A DNA stretch of 64,000 bases, from contig NZ_OX241534.1 in NCBI RefSeq assembly GCF_945836005.1, positions 558,001-622,000 on the forward strand, written 5' to 3'. The position numbers and the translations under genes were made by a program. Source of the stretch: Candidatus Nitrosacidococcus sp. I8. Lineage in GTDB: Bacteria > Pseudomonadota > Gammaproteobacteria > Nitrosococcales > Nitrosococcaceae. Positions 9,911 through 20,086 of this stretch are shown here, piece after piece. Positions within the stretch are counted from its first letter, which is position 1, and each line of letters begins with the position of its first letter. Below the pieces are notes generated by a model. It saw nothing but the letters and a program-made list of their open reading frames with translations, was not told the origin of the DNA and made no database searches.

Positions 9911-10963
9911 TTATTTACCGTAACTAATTTGAGGGGTTTTTAAAGGGGAAAGAGGTATACCCTTGGCAGCAAGGCTAAATAAAAATTTCAGTACTCTATC
10001 ATGATTTGCCGCAAGGTTGGTCAAAAAAATAGTTATCTTTACACTACGGCGTGAAATTTTAACCTGATTTCCACTAGAAAAATCCTGATGATGATGTAAT
10101 TTACGTAAAGTTAAAATGGCAAACCCAATTGCCCAAAGGCAAAAACGGCGAATACCTACTTCTTTAGACGGAATAAGCAAGGTATAAGCTAGAGCATTTT
10201 GCAAATGGGTATGAGCAATGCTAATCAAATACTGAAATCCCTCTCCAAAAGTGGAGGAGTACTGATTAGGTGTTAAATCTTCTAGATTAAAATGTGCTTT
10301 TTCAAATACACTACGAGGTAACCAACATACGCCTCGTTCCCTATCATCCCAAATATCCTTAAGGATATTGGTCATCTGTAAGCCTTGCCCAAAAGAGAGG
10401 GTAAGTTTACGTAATCCATCGCAGTTTTCGTGAACTTCTGGAGAATAGTCACAAAATAACTCTGTGAGCATTTCACCTACCACACCAGCAACGAAATAAC
10501 AGTACTTATCCATTGCTATCATGTCCTCTAATCCTTTTAAGCTGGCTGATCTTTGAAATCTAGGCATTCCATCGCACATAATACGAACACACCGCTCTAG
10601 AGCAGCACGCTGAGGAGGCGTAAAACTATGGGTTACTCGAATAACTCGAGAGGTGTTCAGAATGAGCTCCCGTTCAGCGGGAAGCATTTGATCGGATAAA
10701 AGAGGATAGAGATCTTTAGCAAAAGATTGAGCAGATTTATCTCCCTTGACTACTTGAGTAAATGCTTTAGAGAATATATTTTTTTGATCTAAGCTCAGGG
10801 TAGGTTCATCTTCAATAGTATCTGCAATCCGGCATAATAAATAACCATTTGCGACGACTTCTCTTAGTTTATCAGGTAGCTGGGGAATTGTAAGTGCAAA
10901 GGTGCGGGAAACATCCACAAGCATTTTATCTTGATACACTTTGTCTTCAATAACAGCATCCAT
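9911..10963 (-). CDS. Squalene synthase (farnesyl-diphosphate farnesyltransferase type)
   Basis: A 350-residue all-helical trans-isoprenyl diphosphate synthase. The two metal/diphosphate motifs are DTIED at 48-52 and DIWDD at 203-207. YCYFVAGVVGEM lies between them, as in eukaryotic-type squalene synthases. It condenses two farnesyl diphosphates and reduces presqualene diphosphate to squalene. Many bacteria use the three-gene HpnCDE route instead; no hpnC or hpnE partner is seen here. It is the first gene of the hopanoid-phosphonate run, and the promoter should lie in 10964-11212. Assignment as HpnD (presqualene synthase) is less likely because of the motif context and length. Confidence 0.85.
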   Translation of the reverse strand: MDAVIEDKVYQDKMLVDVSRTFALTIPQLPDKLREVVANGYLLCRIADTIEDEPTLSLDQKNIFSKAFTQVVKGDKSAQSFAKDLYPLLSDQMLPAERELILNTSRVIRVTHSFTPPQRAALERCVRIMCDGMPRFQRSASLKGLEDMIAMDKYCYFVAGVVGEMLTELFCDYSPEVHENCDGLRKLTLSFGQGLQMTNILKDIWDDRERGVCWLPRSVFEKAHFNLEDLTPNQYSSTFGEGFQYLISIAHTHLQNALAYTLLIPSKEVGIRRFCLWAIGFAILTLRKLHHHQDFSSGNQVKISRRSVKITIFLTNLAANHDRVLKFLFSLAAKGIPLSPLKTPQISYGK

Positions 10964-11112
10964 AATCTCTAACTTTTAAAATTTAAAACAATAAGAACAA
11001 TGCAGATTATAATCTTGTATATAATTGCAGCTTATTCTACATGAAGCATCATAAATGAAATACATATTTTTATGCCTATTTTATAGAAAATACTTTATAA
11101 ATCCATTATAAA

Positions 11113-11143
11113 AATAGTAGTAGTATTCTACTATTAAAGGAGG
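11113..11143 (+). promoter_or_regulatory. Hairpin followed by an orphan Shine-Dalgarno sequence
   Basis: An 8-bp perfect inverted repeat, AATAGTAG (11113-11120) and CTACTATT (11128-11135), has a 7-nt loop. It is followed at once by AAAGGAGG (11136-11143), a near-perfect Shine-Dalgarno. No ATG, GTG or TTG lies at a workable distance, and the next gene starts 70 nt further on after a second small stem (GGATTT/AAATCC). Together this looks like a structured leader for the lipoprotein gene at 11213. A regulatory role is a guess. Confidence 0.3.
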
Positions 11144-11212
11144 TTTTAAAAGTAAATTCATAATAATTTAATAGGATTTAAATAAAAATCCATCTTTTTT
11201 AAAATAATTATT

Positions 11213-11851
11213 ATGCTTTTTTTGCTACTCTTCATTATGCTAATAGCATTTAATGGCTGTATCACCACAGTACAAGGATCTCTTCCTAAACGAACAGCTA
11301 CAGAAGAACTACTTATTTCTACTGCGGTGGATCATAGCGTAGTAGAGTTAAATTTTGATATCCCATCGGGGGCAAAAGTTTGGTTTGATACCAGCATGCT
11401 ACCTGGTATTAGAAATCAAGATCAAGATATTTTATATGCTATTAGTGCCATTAAAGCACAGTTACTTAAACAAGGTGGACAGCTAATTACAGACCAAAAA
11501 GAAGCTGATTTGATCATGGAAGCAAGGATAGGGGCACTTTCTATTGATAAAATTGAGAGGTTGATAGGTATCCCTAGTTTTTCCGTTCCGGTACCTTTAG
11601 CAGGTACCTTTAAAACCCCAGAAATAGCATTTTACAAAAAATCAGATATGCGTGGCATTGCTAAGCTAGCTTTTTTTATTTATGGTGCCAAGAATGGTAA
11701 ATTACAAAATTTTTCAGTTCCTGTTCATGGAGATTCTTACTATATTCATGTGCATACACCAGTGAGTAATTGGTTTAGGGATGATTTTGTTCCTGAAAAA
11801 AATTGGTTTGAAACTGATTTCTCTCTTAGAAATAAAAGAACTAGAAATTAA
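11213..11851 (+). CDS. Putative lipoprotein of unknown function
   Basis: 212 residues starting with a hydrophobic signal segment that ends in NGC (cysteine about residue 16), a weak lipobox because the -3 residue is F. The mature part is a mixed alpha/beta domain with a hydrophobic IPSFSVPVPLAGTFKTPE stretch and no catalytic motif I recognise. It may belong to the DUF6655-like group, but that is from memory. The ATG at 11213 has no good ribosome-binding site directly upstream; the strong AAAGGAGG is 70 nt away. The gene is divergent from the squalene synthase gene and convergent with glcD. Probably envelope-located. Confidence 0.6.
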   Translation: MLFLLLFIMLIAFNGCITTVQGSLPKRTATEELLISTAVDHSVVELNFDIPSGAKVWFDTSMLPGIRNQDQDILYAISAIKAQLLKQGGQLITDQKEADLIMEARIGALSIDKIERLIGIPSFSVPVPLAGTFKTPEIAFYKKSDMRGIAKLAFFIYGAKNGKLQNFSVPVHGDSYYIHVHTPVSNWFRDDFVPEKNWFETDFSLRNKRTRN

Positions 11852-11885
11852 TAATTTTAATCAATAAGGATTAATTTGTAAGCAA

Positions 11886-13370
11886 TCAAAACCGCTCCAG
11901 ATCAGGAAAAGCAAAATTATTGTGATGTACATGGGTTGCACCAAATTCAGCACAACGATGCAGTGTTGGAATTCCTTTTCCAGGATTAAGTAAATTATTA
12001 GGATCAAAAGCCGATTTTATTTCATGGAATTGTTGAAGCTCTTCAGTACTAAATTGAATACACATTTGATTAATTTTCTCAATCCCTACTCCATGTTCAC
12101 CGGTAATTGCGCCGCCAACGGTAACACAAAGCTCTAAAATCTCAGCCCCTAGTTGTTCTGCTCGCTCTAGTTCTCCGGGCTTACTTCCATCGTAAAGAAT
12201 CAAAGGGTGTAAATTACCATCTCCGGCATGAAATACATTAGCGATAGGTAATTTAAACTCCTCTGAAAGCTTATTAATTTGTATTAATACTTCGGCAAGT
12301 TTTTTGCGTGGAATAGTCCCATCCATACAGTAATAATCCGGAGAGATACGACCTACTGCAGGAAAAGCTGCTTTACGCCCTTTCCATAGCTTTAACTGTT
12401 CTTGTTTATTTTCTGCAATACGTATCTCTGCAGCACCTGAAGCAGATAATAAGCTTTTCACTTGCTCAAATTGATAGCTAACTTCGGTAGCATTTCCATC
12501 TAGCTCACATAGTAAAATTGCTGCAACATTTCTAGGGTAGCCTACTTGAACAAAATTTTCTGCCGCTTGAATTGCTAGCTGATCCATCATTTCTAATCCA
12601 GCAGGAATAATTCCCGCACTTAAAATAGTGCTGACTGCCTTACTTGCCTCTTCTACTGTATTAAAAGCAGCGAGTAATAATTGAGTTTGTTCAGGAATAG
12701 GGAGTAATTTTACGGTGATCTCAATAATTATTCCAAGCAACCCTTCTGATCCTGTCATCAGTGATATTAAATCATAACCAGGATAATCTAGGGTAGTGCT
12801 CCCTAAAGAAATAAGTTCACCAGTAATGGTGAGGATTTTTAGTGCTAGGACATTATGAACTGTTAATCCATATTTCAAACAGTGTACTCCACCAGAATTT
12901 TCTGCAACATTACCCCCAATAGTACAAGCGATCTGAGAGGATGGATCAGGTGCGTAATAAAGTCTATGAGGTGCTGCTGCTTCGGAAATAGCAAGGTTAC
13001 GTACCCCAGGCTGTACCCGAGCTGTTCTGTTGAGAGGATCAATGGCTAAAATGCGATTAAACTTAGCAAGGCTAATCAGTACCCCATTGCTTAGAGGTAA
13101 AGCTCCTCCAGAGAGTCCCGTTCCTGCCCCTCGAGGCACAATAGGAATATTATTTACGTTGCAAATCTGAAGAAGTTTTTGAATTTGAGCAATCGTTTCT
13201 GGCAGAACTACTAACCAAGGGAGGATTTGATAGGCAGAAAGCCCATCACATTCATAAGGAGATAGGTCTTCCTCTTTGTATAGAATTCCATTTTTAGGTA
13301 AAAAAGCACTCAGCTCTTTAATAAGTTCTTTCTTATTAAAAGAGTGGTTGGGGATTTTCGAAGTAAACAA
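11886..13370 (-). CDS. glcD: FAD-linked glycolate oxidase subunit GlcD
   Basis: A 494-residue FAD-binding oxidase (PCMH fold, with a C-terminal cap). PRGAGTGLSGGA at 79-90 is the FAD diphosphate loop. The C-terminus holds GEHGVGIEKI and FDPNNLLNPGK, typical of GlcD. It oxidises glycolate (or D-lactate) to the keto acid. GlcE and GlcF are not adjacent, so partners must lie elsewhere or the enzyme works alone. The start appears to be TTG at 13370, with AGG upstream and no ATG nearby. It is divergent from the glycerate kinase gene with 40 bp between starts, which supports a joint C2-salvage role. Confidence 0.88.
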   Translation of the reverse strand: MFTSKIPNHSFNKKELIKELSAFLPKNGILYKEEDLSPYECDGLSAYQILPWLVVLPETIAQIQKLLQICNVNNIPIVPRGAGTGLSGGALPLSNGVLISLAKFNRILAIDPLNRTARVQPGVRNLAISEAAAPHRLYYAPDPSSQIACTIGGNVAENSGGVHCLKYGLTVHNVLALKILTITGELISLGSTTLDYPGYDLISLMTGSEGLLGIIIEITVKLLPIPEQTQLLLAAFNTVEEASKAVSTILSAGIIPAGLEMMDQLAIQAAENFVQVGYPRNVAAILLCELDGNATEVSYQFEQVKSLLSASGAAEIRIAENKQEQLKLWKGRKAAFPAVGRISPDYYCMDGTIPRKKLAEVLIQINKLSEEFKLPIANVFHAGDGNLHPLILYDGSKPGELERAEQLGAEILELCVTVGGAITGEHGVGIEKINQMCIQFSTEELQQFHEIKSAFDPNNLLNPGKGIPTLHRCAEFGATHVHHNNFAFPDLERF

Positions 13371-13410
13371 TCTTTAACCTTTAAATAAAATAAATTCTAT
13401 ACTGTACTCT

Positions 13411-14523
13411 ATGATAGAGGAACTAAGAAATACGCATATAATAAATGCGCTTCAGAAATTAGCAGAAGGAAGAGATATTTTCTCTTATTGCTCTGAGGGA
13501 ATTTGCTCTACTCTAGTAGATTTAGAGTTAGATACCTACGCTTTGTGGGGAAAAAATTCAGATAAATCAAATAAGATTATTTACCACAGCATACAAGAGA
13601 AAATTAGATTACTACATTTAAACAGTGCTATCTCAGCAAAGCATGATCAATTACAAATACCACCACTAGAAACCCTATGGCAGGTCCACTTACCTATAGC
13701 CATGTGGATCATAGAGCAACAAGAAAGGCTAGGGAAAAATCCTTTAGTATTAGGGCTAAGTGGTGCTCAAGGATCGGGGAAATCCACCTTGAGTAGGTTT
13801 TTGGAAGTTATTTTGACTACTTATTTTCATCAAAAAGTAGCTACTTTATCACTGGATGATTTTTATCTTTCTCATGGTAAGAGACAGCAGTTAGCTAAAA
13901 AAGTGCATCCTTTGTTTGTGACTCGGGGCGTACCCGGCACTCATGATACAATACTCGCAATAAAGACACTAGAATCCTTAAAATCAGCAAATCAGGACTC
14001 AATTACCCAATTTCCTAAATTTGATAAAGGATTAGATAATAGACTGCCTGACGCAGAAGGTATTATTTTTCAAGGGCGACCTGATATTATAATTTTTGAA
14101 GGATGGTGTGTAGGTACTCATCCAGAATCTGATCAGCAACTTATCGTCCCTATTAACCAGTTAGAGATTGAAGAAGATAAGGATAGTGCATGGCGACACT
14201 ATATAAACCAAGTATTGCATCATGATTATGCTAAATTATTTTCCTTATTAGATAGGTTAATTTTTATAAAAATCCCTTCTTTTCAAACTGTATGTAAGCA
14301 GCGATTGGAACAAGAACAGAGTCTCGCTCACTCAAATCAGCAAAGATATCTGAATAAACGTACCTCAGAAATAAAAATAATGGACAAAGTAGCAATCAAG
14401 AGATTTATTGCTCATTTTCAAAGAATAACTGAATATATGTTAAGAGAAGTACCTTCTTATGCTGATATGGTATTAGAGATTAATGATCGGAGAGTATTTT
14501 TAAAAATACAGGCTAAAAATTAG
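13411..14523 (+). CDS. D-glycerate 3-kinase (plant/cyanobacterial GLYK type)
   Basis: 370 residues of the P-loop kinase (uridine kinase/PRK-like) superfamily. The Walker A is GAQGSGKST at 118-126. SLDDFYLSHGKR, RGVPGTHD, FPKFDKGLDNR and IIIFEGWCVG follow in the order seen in plant photorespiratory glycerate kinases. It should convert D-glycerate to 3-phosphoglycerate, the last step of 2-phosphoglycolate salvage. The N-terminal 100 residues are a family-specific helical extension. The neighbours glcD (divergent) and serine-glyoxylate aminotransferase (57 bp downstream) act in the same route, so the call rests on both motifs and context. Confidence 0.88.
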   Translation: MIEELRNTHIINALQKLAEGRDIFSYCSEGICSTLVDLELDTYALWGKNSDKSNKIIYHSIQEKIRLLHLNSAISAKHDQLQIPPLETLWQVHLPIAMWIIEQQERLGKNPLVLGLSGAQGSGKSTLSRFLEVILTTYFHQKVATLSLDDFYLSHGKRQQLAKKVHPLFVTRGVPGTHDTILAIKTLESLKSANQDSITQFPKFDKGLDNRLPDAEGIIFQGRPDIIIFEGWCVGTHPESDQQLIVPINQLEIEEDKDSAWRHYINQVLHHDYAKLFSLLDRLIFIKIPSFQTVCKQRLEQEQSLAHSNQQRYLNKRTSEIKIMDKVAIKRFIAHFQRITEYMLREVPSYADMVLEINDRRVFLKIQAKN

Positions 14524-14580
14524 CGATATTTATATTATAGATATACTTAGTAATACTATTCTTCCTTTAGGAGCCTATTC

Positions 14581-15762
14581 ATGCCTATTTCTTCTTTTCA
14601 CCCCCCTACTCGAATTTTATTGGGCCCAGGTCCATCTGATGTAAATCCTCGAATTTTAGAGGCTATGTCTCGCCCCACCATTGGTCATTTAGATCCGCTT
14701 TTTGTTGCCATGATGGATGAGATGAAATCTCTACTGCAATATACTTTTCAAACTCAAAATGAGCTCACTTTTTCTGTCTCTGCTCCTGGGAGTGCAGGGA
14801 TGGAAACTTGTTTTGTTAACTTATTAGAACCGGGAGATAAAGCCATCGTTTGCCAGAATGGTGTGTTTGGTGGTCGGATGAAAGAAAATGTAGAACGATG
14901 TGGTGCTATCCCAGTTATGATACAAGATACTTGGGGAAAACCTGTAGATCCAAATAAGCTTGAAGAAACCCTTAAAGCGCACCCAGATACGAAAGTGGTT
15001 GCGTTTGTCCATGCAGAAACCTCTACAGGTGCTCAGTCAGATGCAAAAACCTTAGTAGAAATTGCTCACCGCTATGGTTGTCTTACTATTGTAGATACAG
15101 TTACTTCCTTAGGAGGCAGCCCGGTAAAAGTAGATGAGTGGAAAATTGATGCCATTTATTCAGGTAGCCAAAAATGCCTTTCCTGCACCCCTGGGCTTTC
15201 TCCAGTAAGTTTTAGTTCACGGGCAGTAGAAAAAATTAAAACTCGAAAAACAAAAACCCAGAGTTGGTTTTTAGATTTAGGGTTAGTCAGTAGTTACTGG
15301 GGTGGAGCAGGAAAACGAGCCTATCATCATACAGCACCTATTAATGCTCTTTACGGATTGCATGAATCTCTAGTTATTTTACAAGAAGAAGGGATTGAGG
15401 AATCTTGGGCAAGGCATAATCGTAATCATCAAATACTCAAAGCGGGTATTGAAGCTATGGGATTATCCTTTATTGTTGATAAACCTTATCGCCTTCCTCA
15501 GCTCAATGCAATTAAAATTCCTGAAGGTATTGATGATGCAAAAGTACGCACCCAATTATTGCAGCAATACGGCATAGAAATAGGGGCTGGGCTAGGGGAT
15601 ATGGCAGGTAAAATATGGCGTGTTGGTTTAATGGGTCACAGTGCTAACTTACGTAATGTCTTAATTTTCCTAGGGGCCTTAGAGAAGATTTTAAGCGATT
15701 TAGGTGCCAAAATTGAAGTAGGTGCAGCAACTAAAGCCGCTTCTTTAAAAGCAGCAGCATAG
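14581..15762 (+). CDS. Serine-glyoxylate aminotransferase (class V)
   Basis: 393 residues with the family opening LLGPGPSDVNPRILEAMS, PLP aspartate D172 (TIVDTVTSLGG) and Schiff-base lysine K198 (SGSQKCL). These match the alanine/serine-glyoxylate aminotransferase group. It transfers an amino group to glyoxylate, giving glycine, with serine going to hydroxypyruvate. A good AGGAG lies just upstream of ATG 14581. Placement after glycerate kinase and near glcD points to photorespiratory-type or serine-cycle use. No hydroxypyruvate reductase or serine hydroxymethyltransferase is present here. The C-terminus is alanine-rich. Confidence 0.88.
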   Translation: MPISSFHPPTRILLGPGPSDVNPRILEAMSRPTIGHLDPLFVAMMDEMKSLLQYTFQTQNELTFSVSAPGSAGMETCFVNLLEPGDKAIVCQNGVFGGRMKENVERCGAIPVMIQDTWGKPVDPNKLEETLKAHPDTKVVAFVHAETSTGAQSDAKTLVEIAHRYGCLTIVDTVTSLGGSPVKVDEWKIDAIYSGSQKCLSCTPGLSPVSFSSRAVEKIKTRKTKTQSWFLDLGLVSSYWGGAGKRAYHHTAPINALYGLHESLVILQEEGIEESWARHNRNHQILKAGIEAMGLSFIVDKPYRLPQLNAIKIPEGIDDAKVRTQLLQQYGIEIGAGLGDMAGKIWRVGLMGHSANLRNVLIFLGALEKILSDLGAKIEVGAATKAASLKAAA

Positions 15763-15784
15763 TAAAACTACTTAGGGGTTAGGG

Positions 15785-16834
15785 ATGGAAGTGATTAATC
15801 ACAATAAGGAAGCACGTAATACTTCTACTCCTTCTGCTCCATTTGAAATAAGCTATGAGAACCCTGCTTGTATCGAAGATATCCTTAGTGAGCAAAATAT
15901 ACTATGCATAATAAGGTTTGGTGATTATTTAACTCATATAGACGATCCTAGAGTAATTACTGTTAATTTACCTGAGTTACAAGTACCACAATTATCTACA
16001 GTTGAGGTTTGGCGTACTACCCAAGGGCTAGAAGCAGGATATGATAAAGAAAGAGGGATTTGGTATAGTCGAACCGATTCTATCTTATTTGGCTATCTTC
16101 AAATTGAAGAGAATAATACTTCAAGTTTAAATGAAACTACTTATCATATCTATCGTTCTATCATCGAGTGTCAACAAAATTTAAATTATCCATATTTATT
16201 AAGAACATGGAATTATTTACCTCATATTCATAATGAGGAAGAGGGCTTAGAGCGGTATCGGGCTTTTTGCTTGGGTCGCCATAGAACTTTAGAAACCCTT
16301 CCAAACTTTGAGCGTTTTTTAGTTGCTGCTACCGCAACGGGTACAAGCACAGGGAAAACCCTTGTTTATTTTCTCGCAGCAACTAATCCTGGCGAACGAG
16401 TAGAAAACCCACGACAAGTCAGTGCTTTTCGATACCCATTTTATTATGCTCCTCGTAGCCCTTCTTTTTCTCGGGCTACATTAAAAAGGTGGCATTCTGA
16501 AATTCACTTTTATATTTCTGGTACAGCGAGCATTATTGGTCATGAAACTAAGCATATTGGAAAGCCACTGGTCCAACTGGAAGAAACCTTAAACAATTTG
16601 CATGCACTGATAAAAAATGCTAATCAAGTCCATCAATTACATATTAAGAATCTACAAGAACTTAGCTTATTAAAAGTTTATATTCGACAAGGTGTAGAGG
16701 TAGGTCCTATTGCACAATATTTAAAAGAAGCTCTTGGAAATACAGTGCCTACGATTTTTCTTCAAGGAGATATTTGCCGAGAAGAATTATTAGTAGAAAT
16801 TGAAGCATTTTACCGAGAGCAAATAAAAAAATAG
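15785..16834 (+). CDS. Chorismatase family protein (FkbO/Hyg5/XanB2-like)
   Basis: 349 residues resembling the chorismatase family once annotated as pteridine-dependent deoxygenases. The C-terminal half holds ATGTSTGKTLVYFLAA, NPRQVSAFRYP, RSPSFSRA and HFYISGTASIIGHE, the conserved RidA-like fold segments with active-site Arg, Tyr and Glu candidates. Such enzymes hydrolyse chorismate. The XanB2 branch yields 3- and 4-hydroxybenzoate, the latter feeding ubiquinone. It lies 22 bp after the aminotransferase gene on the same strand, so it may be cotranscribed, though the pathways differ. Product specificity cannot be judged by eye. Confidence 0.75.
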   Translation: MEVINHNKEARNTSTPSAPFEISYENPACIEDILSEQNILCIIRFGDYLTHIDDPRVITVNLPELQVPQLSTVEVWRTTQGLEAGYDKERGIWYSRTDSILFGYLQIEENNTSSLNETTYHIYRSIIECQQNLNYPYLLRTWNYLPHIHNEEEGLERYRAFCLGRHRTLETLPNFERFLVAATATGTSTGKTLVYFLAATNPGERVENPRQVSAFRYPFYYAPRSPSFSRATLKRWHSEIHFYISGTASIIGHETKHIGKPLVQLEETLNNLHALIKNANQVHQLHIKNLQELSLLKVYIRQGVEVGPIAQYLKEALGNTVPTIFLQGDICREELLVEIEAFYREQIKK

Positions 16835-16838
16835 ATAA

Positions 16839-17975
<1,137 letters not shown>

Positions 17976-17988
17976 TCAATTATTTTAT

Positions 17989-18810
17989 TTAAATATCACG
18001 GAGTAACTCATTAATCCCCACCTTACTACGAGTCTTCTCATCTACCTGCTTTACAATTACAGCACAGTAAAGGCTATAAGTACCATCTTTAGAGGGAAGG
18101 TTACCAGAAACAACCACAGATCCTTCTGGAATTCGTCCATAGCTGATTTCATCGGTTGCTCTATTTAGGATTTTTGTACTTTGACCAATAAATACGCCCA
18201 TAGAAATTACCGATCCTTTCTCAACAATGACTCCTTCTACTACTTCAGATCGGGCACCGATAAAACAATCATCTTCAATAATAGTAGGTCGGGCTTGTAA
18301 AGGTTCTAGAACACCACCGATACCCACACCGCCAGAGAGGTGAACATTTTTCCCAATTTGGGCACAAGATCCTACGGTTGCCCAAGTATCTACCATAGTG
18401 CCTTCATCCACATAAGCACCAATATTTACGTAGGAAGGCATCAGTACTACATTAGGGGCGATAAAAGCACCCTTACGTACCGTAGCAGGTGGAACGACTC
18501 TTACATTATCTTTTTGAAAATCACTAAGAGTATAGTGATTATACTTTGGGGGGACTTTATCAAAATAATGAGTAAATCCCCCTTGAATAAGGGAGTTATC
18601 AGAGAGTCGAAAAGAAAGTAATACTGCTTTTTTCAGCCACTCGTTAACTAGCCATATTCCTTCTTTTTTTTCTGCTACTCGTGCACGACCAGTATTTAAG
18701 AGCTGTAGTGCTTCTGATACTGCATTTCTAACCTTAGCCTCTCCATTATGGGGATTAATTTCAGATCTATGCTCAAAGGCCTCTTCAATAATTGTTTGAA
18801 TATCACTCAT
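17989..18810 (-). CDS. dapD: Tetrahydrodipicolinate N-succinyltransferase
   Basis: 273 residues, the usual DapD length. After an N-terminal helical domain come left-handed beta-helix hexapeptide repeats, seen around [19 protein letters not shown] and [16 protein letters not shown]. It succinylates tetrahydrodipicolinate in the lysine/diaminopimelate pathway. It precedes dapE and follows the DUF815 ATPase gene by 22 bp, all on the minus strand. Confidence 0.97.
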   Translation of the reverse strand: MSDIQTIIEEAFEHRSEINPHNGEAKVRNAVSEALQLLNTGRARVAEKKEGIWLVNEWLKKAVLLSFRLSDNSLIQGGFTHYFDKVPPKYNHYTLSDFQKDNVRVVPPATVRKGAFIAPNVVLMPSYVNIGAYVDEGTMVDTWATVGSCAQIGKNVHLSGGVGIGGVLEPLQARPTIIEDDCFIGARSEVVEGVIVEKGSVISMGVFIGQSTKILNRATDEISYGRIPEGSVVVSGNLPSKDGTYSLYCAVIVKQVDEKTRSKVGINELLRDI

Positions 18811-18832
18811 TGATTTATTTGTTGTCCTAGTA

Positions 18833-19720
18833 TTATTTAGTTTTATCTTTAAGTTGTTGAGATCCTGCGAAATCTAGAGCAAACTGCCAAGCCGTACGCC
18901 CGCTTCTTGAACCTCTGGCTAAGGCCCATTGTAGAGCCGCTTTGTCTGCTTCTTCCCATAATTTTAAATCTACCTCATGATATTTTAACCAAGTGTGCAC
19001 TATTTCCAAGTAACCTTCTTGATTGATAGGGTAAAAAGAAAGCCATAGGCCAAATCGATCAGAAAGGGAAATTTTCTCTTCTACTGTTTCTCCGTGGTGA
19101 ATTTCTTGATCTATAAGCTGTGTTTGTTGATTTTCTGACTCATATTCAGGGAGTAAATGGCGGCGATTAGAAGTAGCATAAACTAATACATTTTTTGGAG
19201 TAGTACCTATAGAGCCATCTAAAACAGCTTTTAAAGATTTATAGCTAGAATCGTCTGCTTCAAATGAGAGATCATCGCAGAATAATATAAAGCACTCAGG
19301 GCGTTGTATCACCTGAGCAATAATATCAGGTAAATGAATTAATTCATGTTTATCCACTTCAATTAGCCTTAGACCTTGATGAGCAAACTTATTGAGAACA
19401 GCTTTAATTAAGGAAGATTTTCCGGTACCTCGAGAACCCCATAAGAGTGCATTATTTGCTGGTAACCCAGAAATAAATTGATGAGTGTTTTGAATTAACC
19501 GCTGTTTTTGGGAATTTACTCCGCATAAATACTCTAACTGAATAGAATGGGTATTTGAAATAGGCTCTAAGTAACCTGAATGACTTAGATGAGTGGCTCG
19601 CCAGCGGAAAGCAATGGATGATTCCCAATTAAGAGCTCTATCCTGGGGAAAAAAATGATATTCAATACGATCAACTAAATCTGATACTCTATCAATTAGT
19701 TGTTGAGTGGTTGAGGACAT
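18833..19720 (-). CDS. DUF815 family AAA-like ATPase
   Basis: About 295 residues from ATG 19720; an in-frame TTG at 19732 would add four residues, and neither has a clear ribosome-binding site. The Walker A is GSRGTGKS at 95-102, a Walker B-like [11 protein letters not shown] follows, then a sensor segment [12 protein letters not shown] and [12 protein letters not shown]. The family is widespread in proteobacteria and has no firmly established role that I know. It heads the dapD-dapE run, but a role in lysine synthesis is not implied by its sequence. Confidence 0.85.
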   Translation of the reverse strand: MSSTTQQLIDRVSDLVDRIEYHFFPQDRALNWESSIAFRWRATHLSHSGYLEPISNTHSIQLEYLCGVNSQKQRLIQNTHQFISGLPANNALLWGSRGTGKSSLIKAVLNKFAHQGLRLIEVDKHELIHLPDIIAQVIQRPECFILFCDDLSFEADDSSYKSLKAVLDGSIGTTPKNVLVYATSNRRHLLPEYESENQQTQLIDQEIHHGETVEEKISLSDRFGLWLSFYPINQEGYLEIVHTWLKYHEVDLKLWEEADKAALQWALARGSRSGRTAWQFALDFAGSQQLKDKTK

Positions 19721-19938
19721 CGTTATTTTCAAATCAATAAAGAAAAAACTACAATTTACTTAATTTTTAGATACCACTATCTATAGGTTAAATAATAAAA
19801 ATAAGAAATATAATTAAACAGTAAGTATTTTACTAGTTACTATAAATAAATTAATAATTACTATAGGTAAATAACTGGCTTTAATCAATTTACTACTTGA
19901 AAATAACCATCATATTAAGTATTATATCTAACTAGTGA

Positions 19939-20015
<77 letters not shown>

Positions 20016-20049
20016 CATTATATATATCAGTTATGTAGTATTTAGAATA

Positions 20050-20069
20050 GGGCCGTTGGCCCTTTTTTT
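20050..20069 (+). terminator. Intrinsic terminator after the initiator tRNA
   Basis: GGGCC, a GTT loop, GGCCC and then seven T residues. It lies between the tRNA and rimP and should end most tRNA transcripts while letting some polymerase pass into the nusA operon, as known for metY in E. coli. Confidence 0.85.
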
Positions 20070-20086
20070 GTTTTAAATGGTTAAAT

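Noticed and set aside
19733-19938. AT-rich stretch before the initiator tRNA as a possible origin or mobile remnant
   Set aside because: No iterons, DnaA boxes or inverted-repeat ends are seen; it is most simply the promoter region of the tRNA/nusA block.
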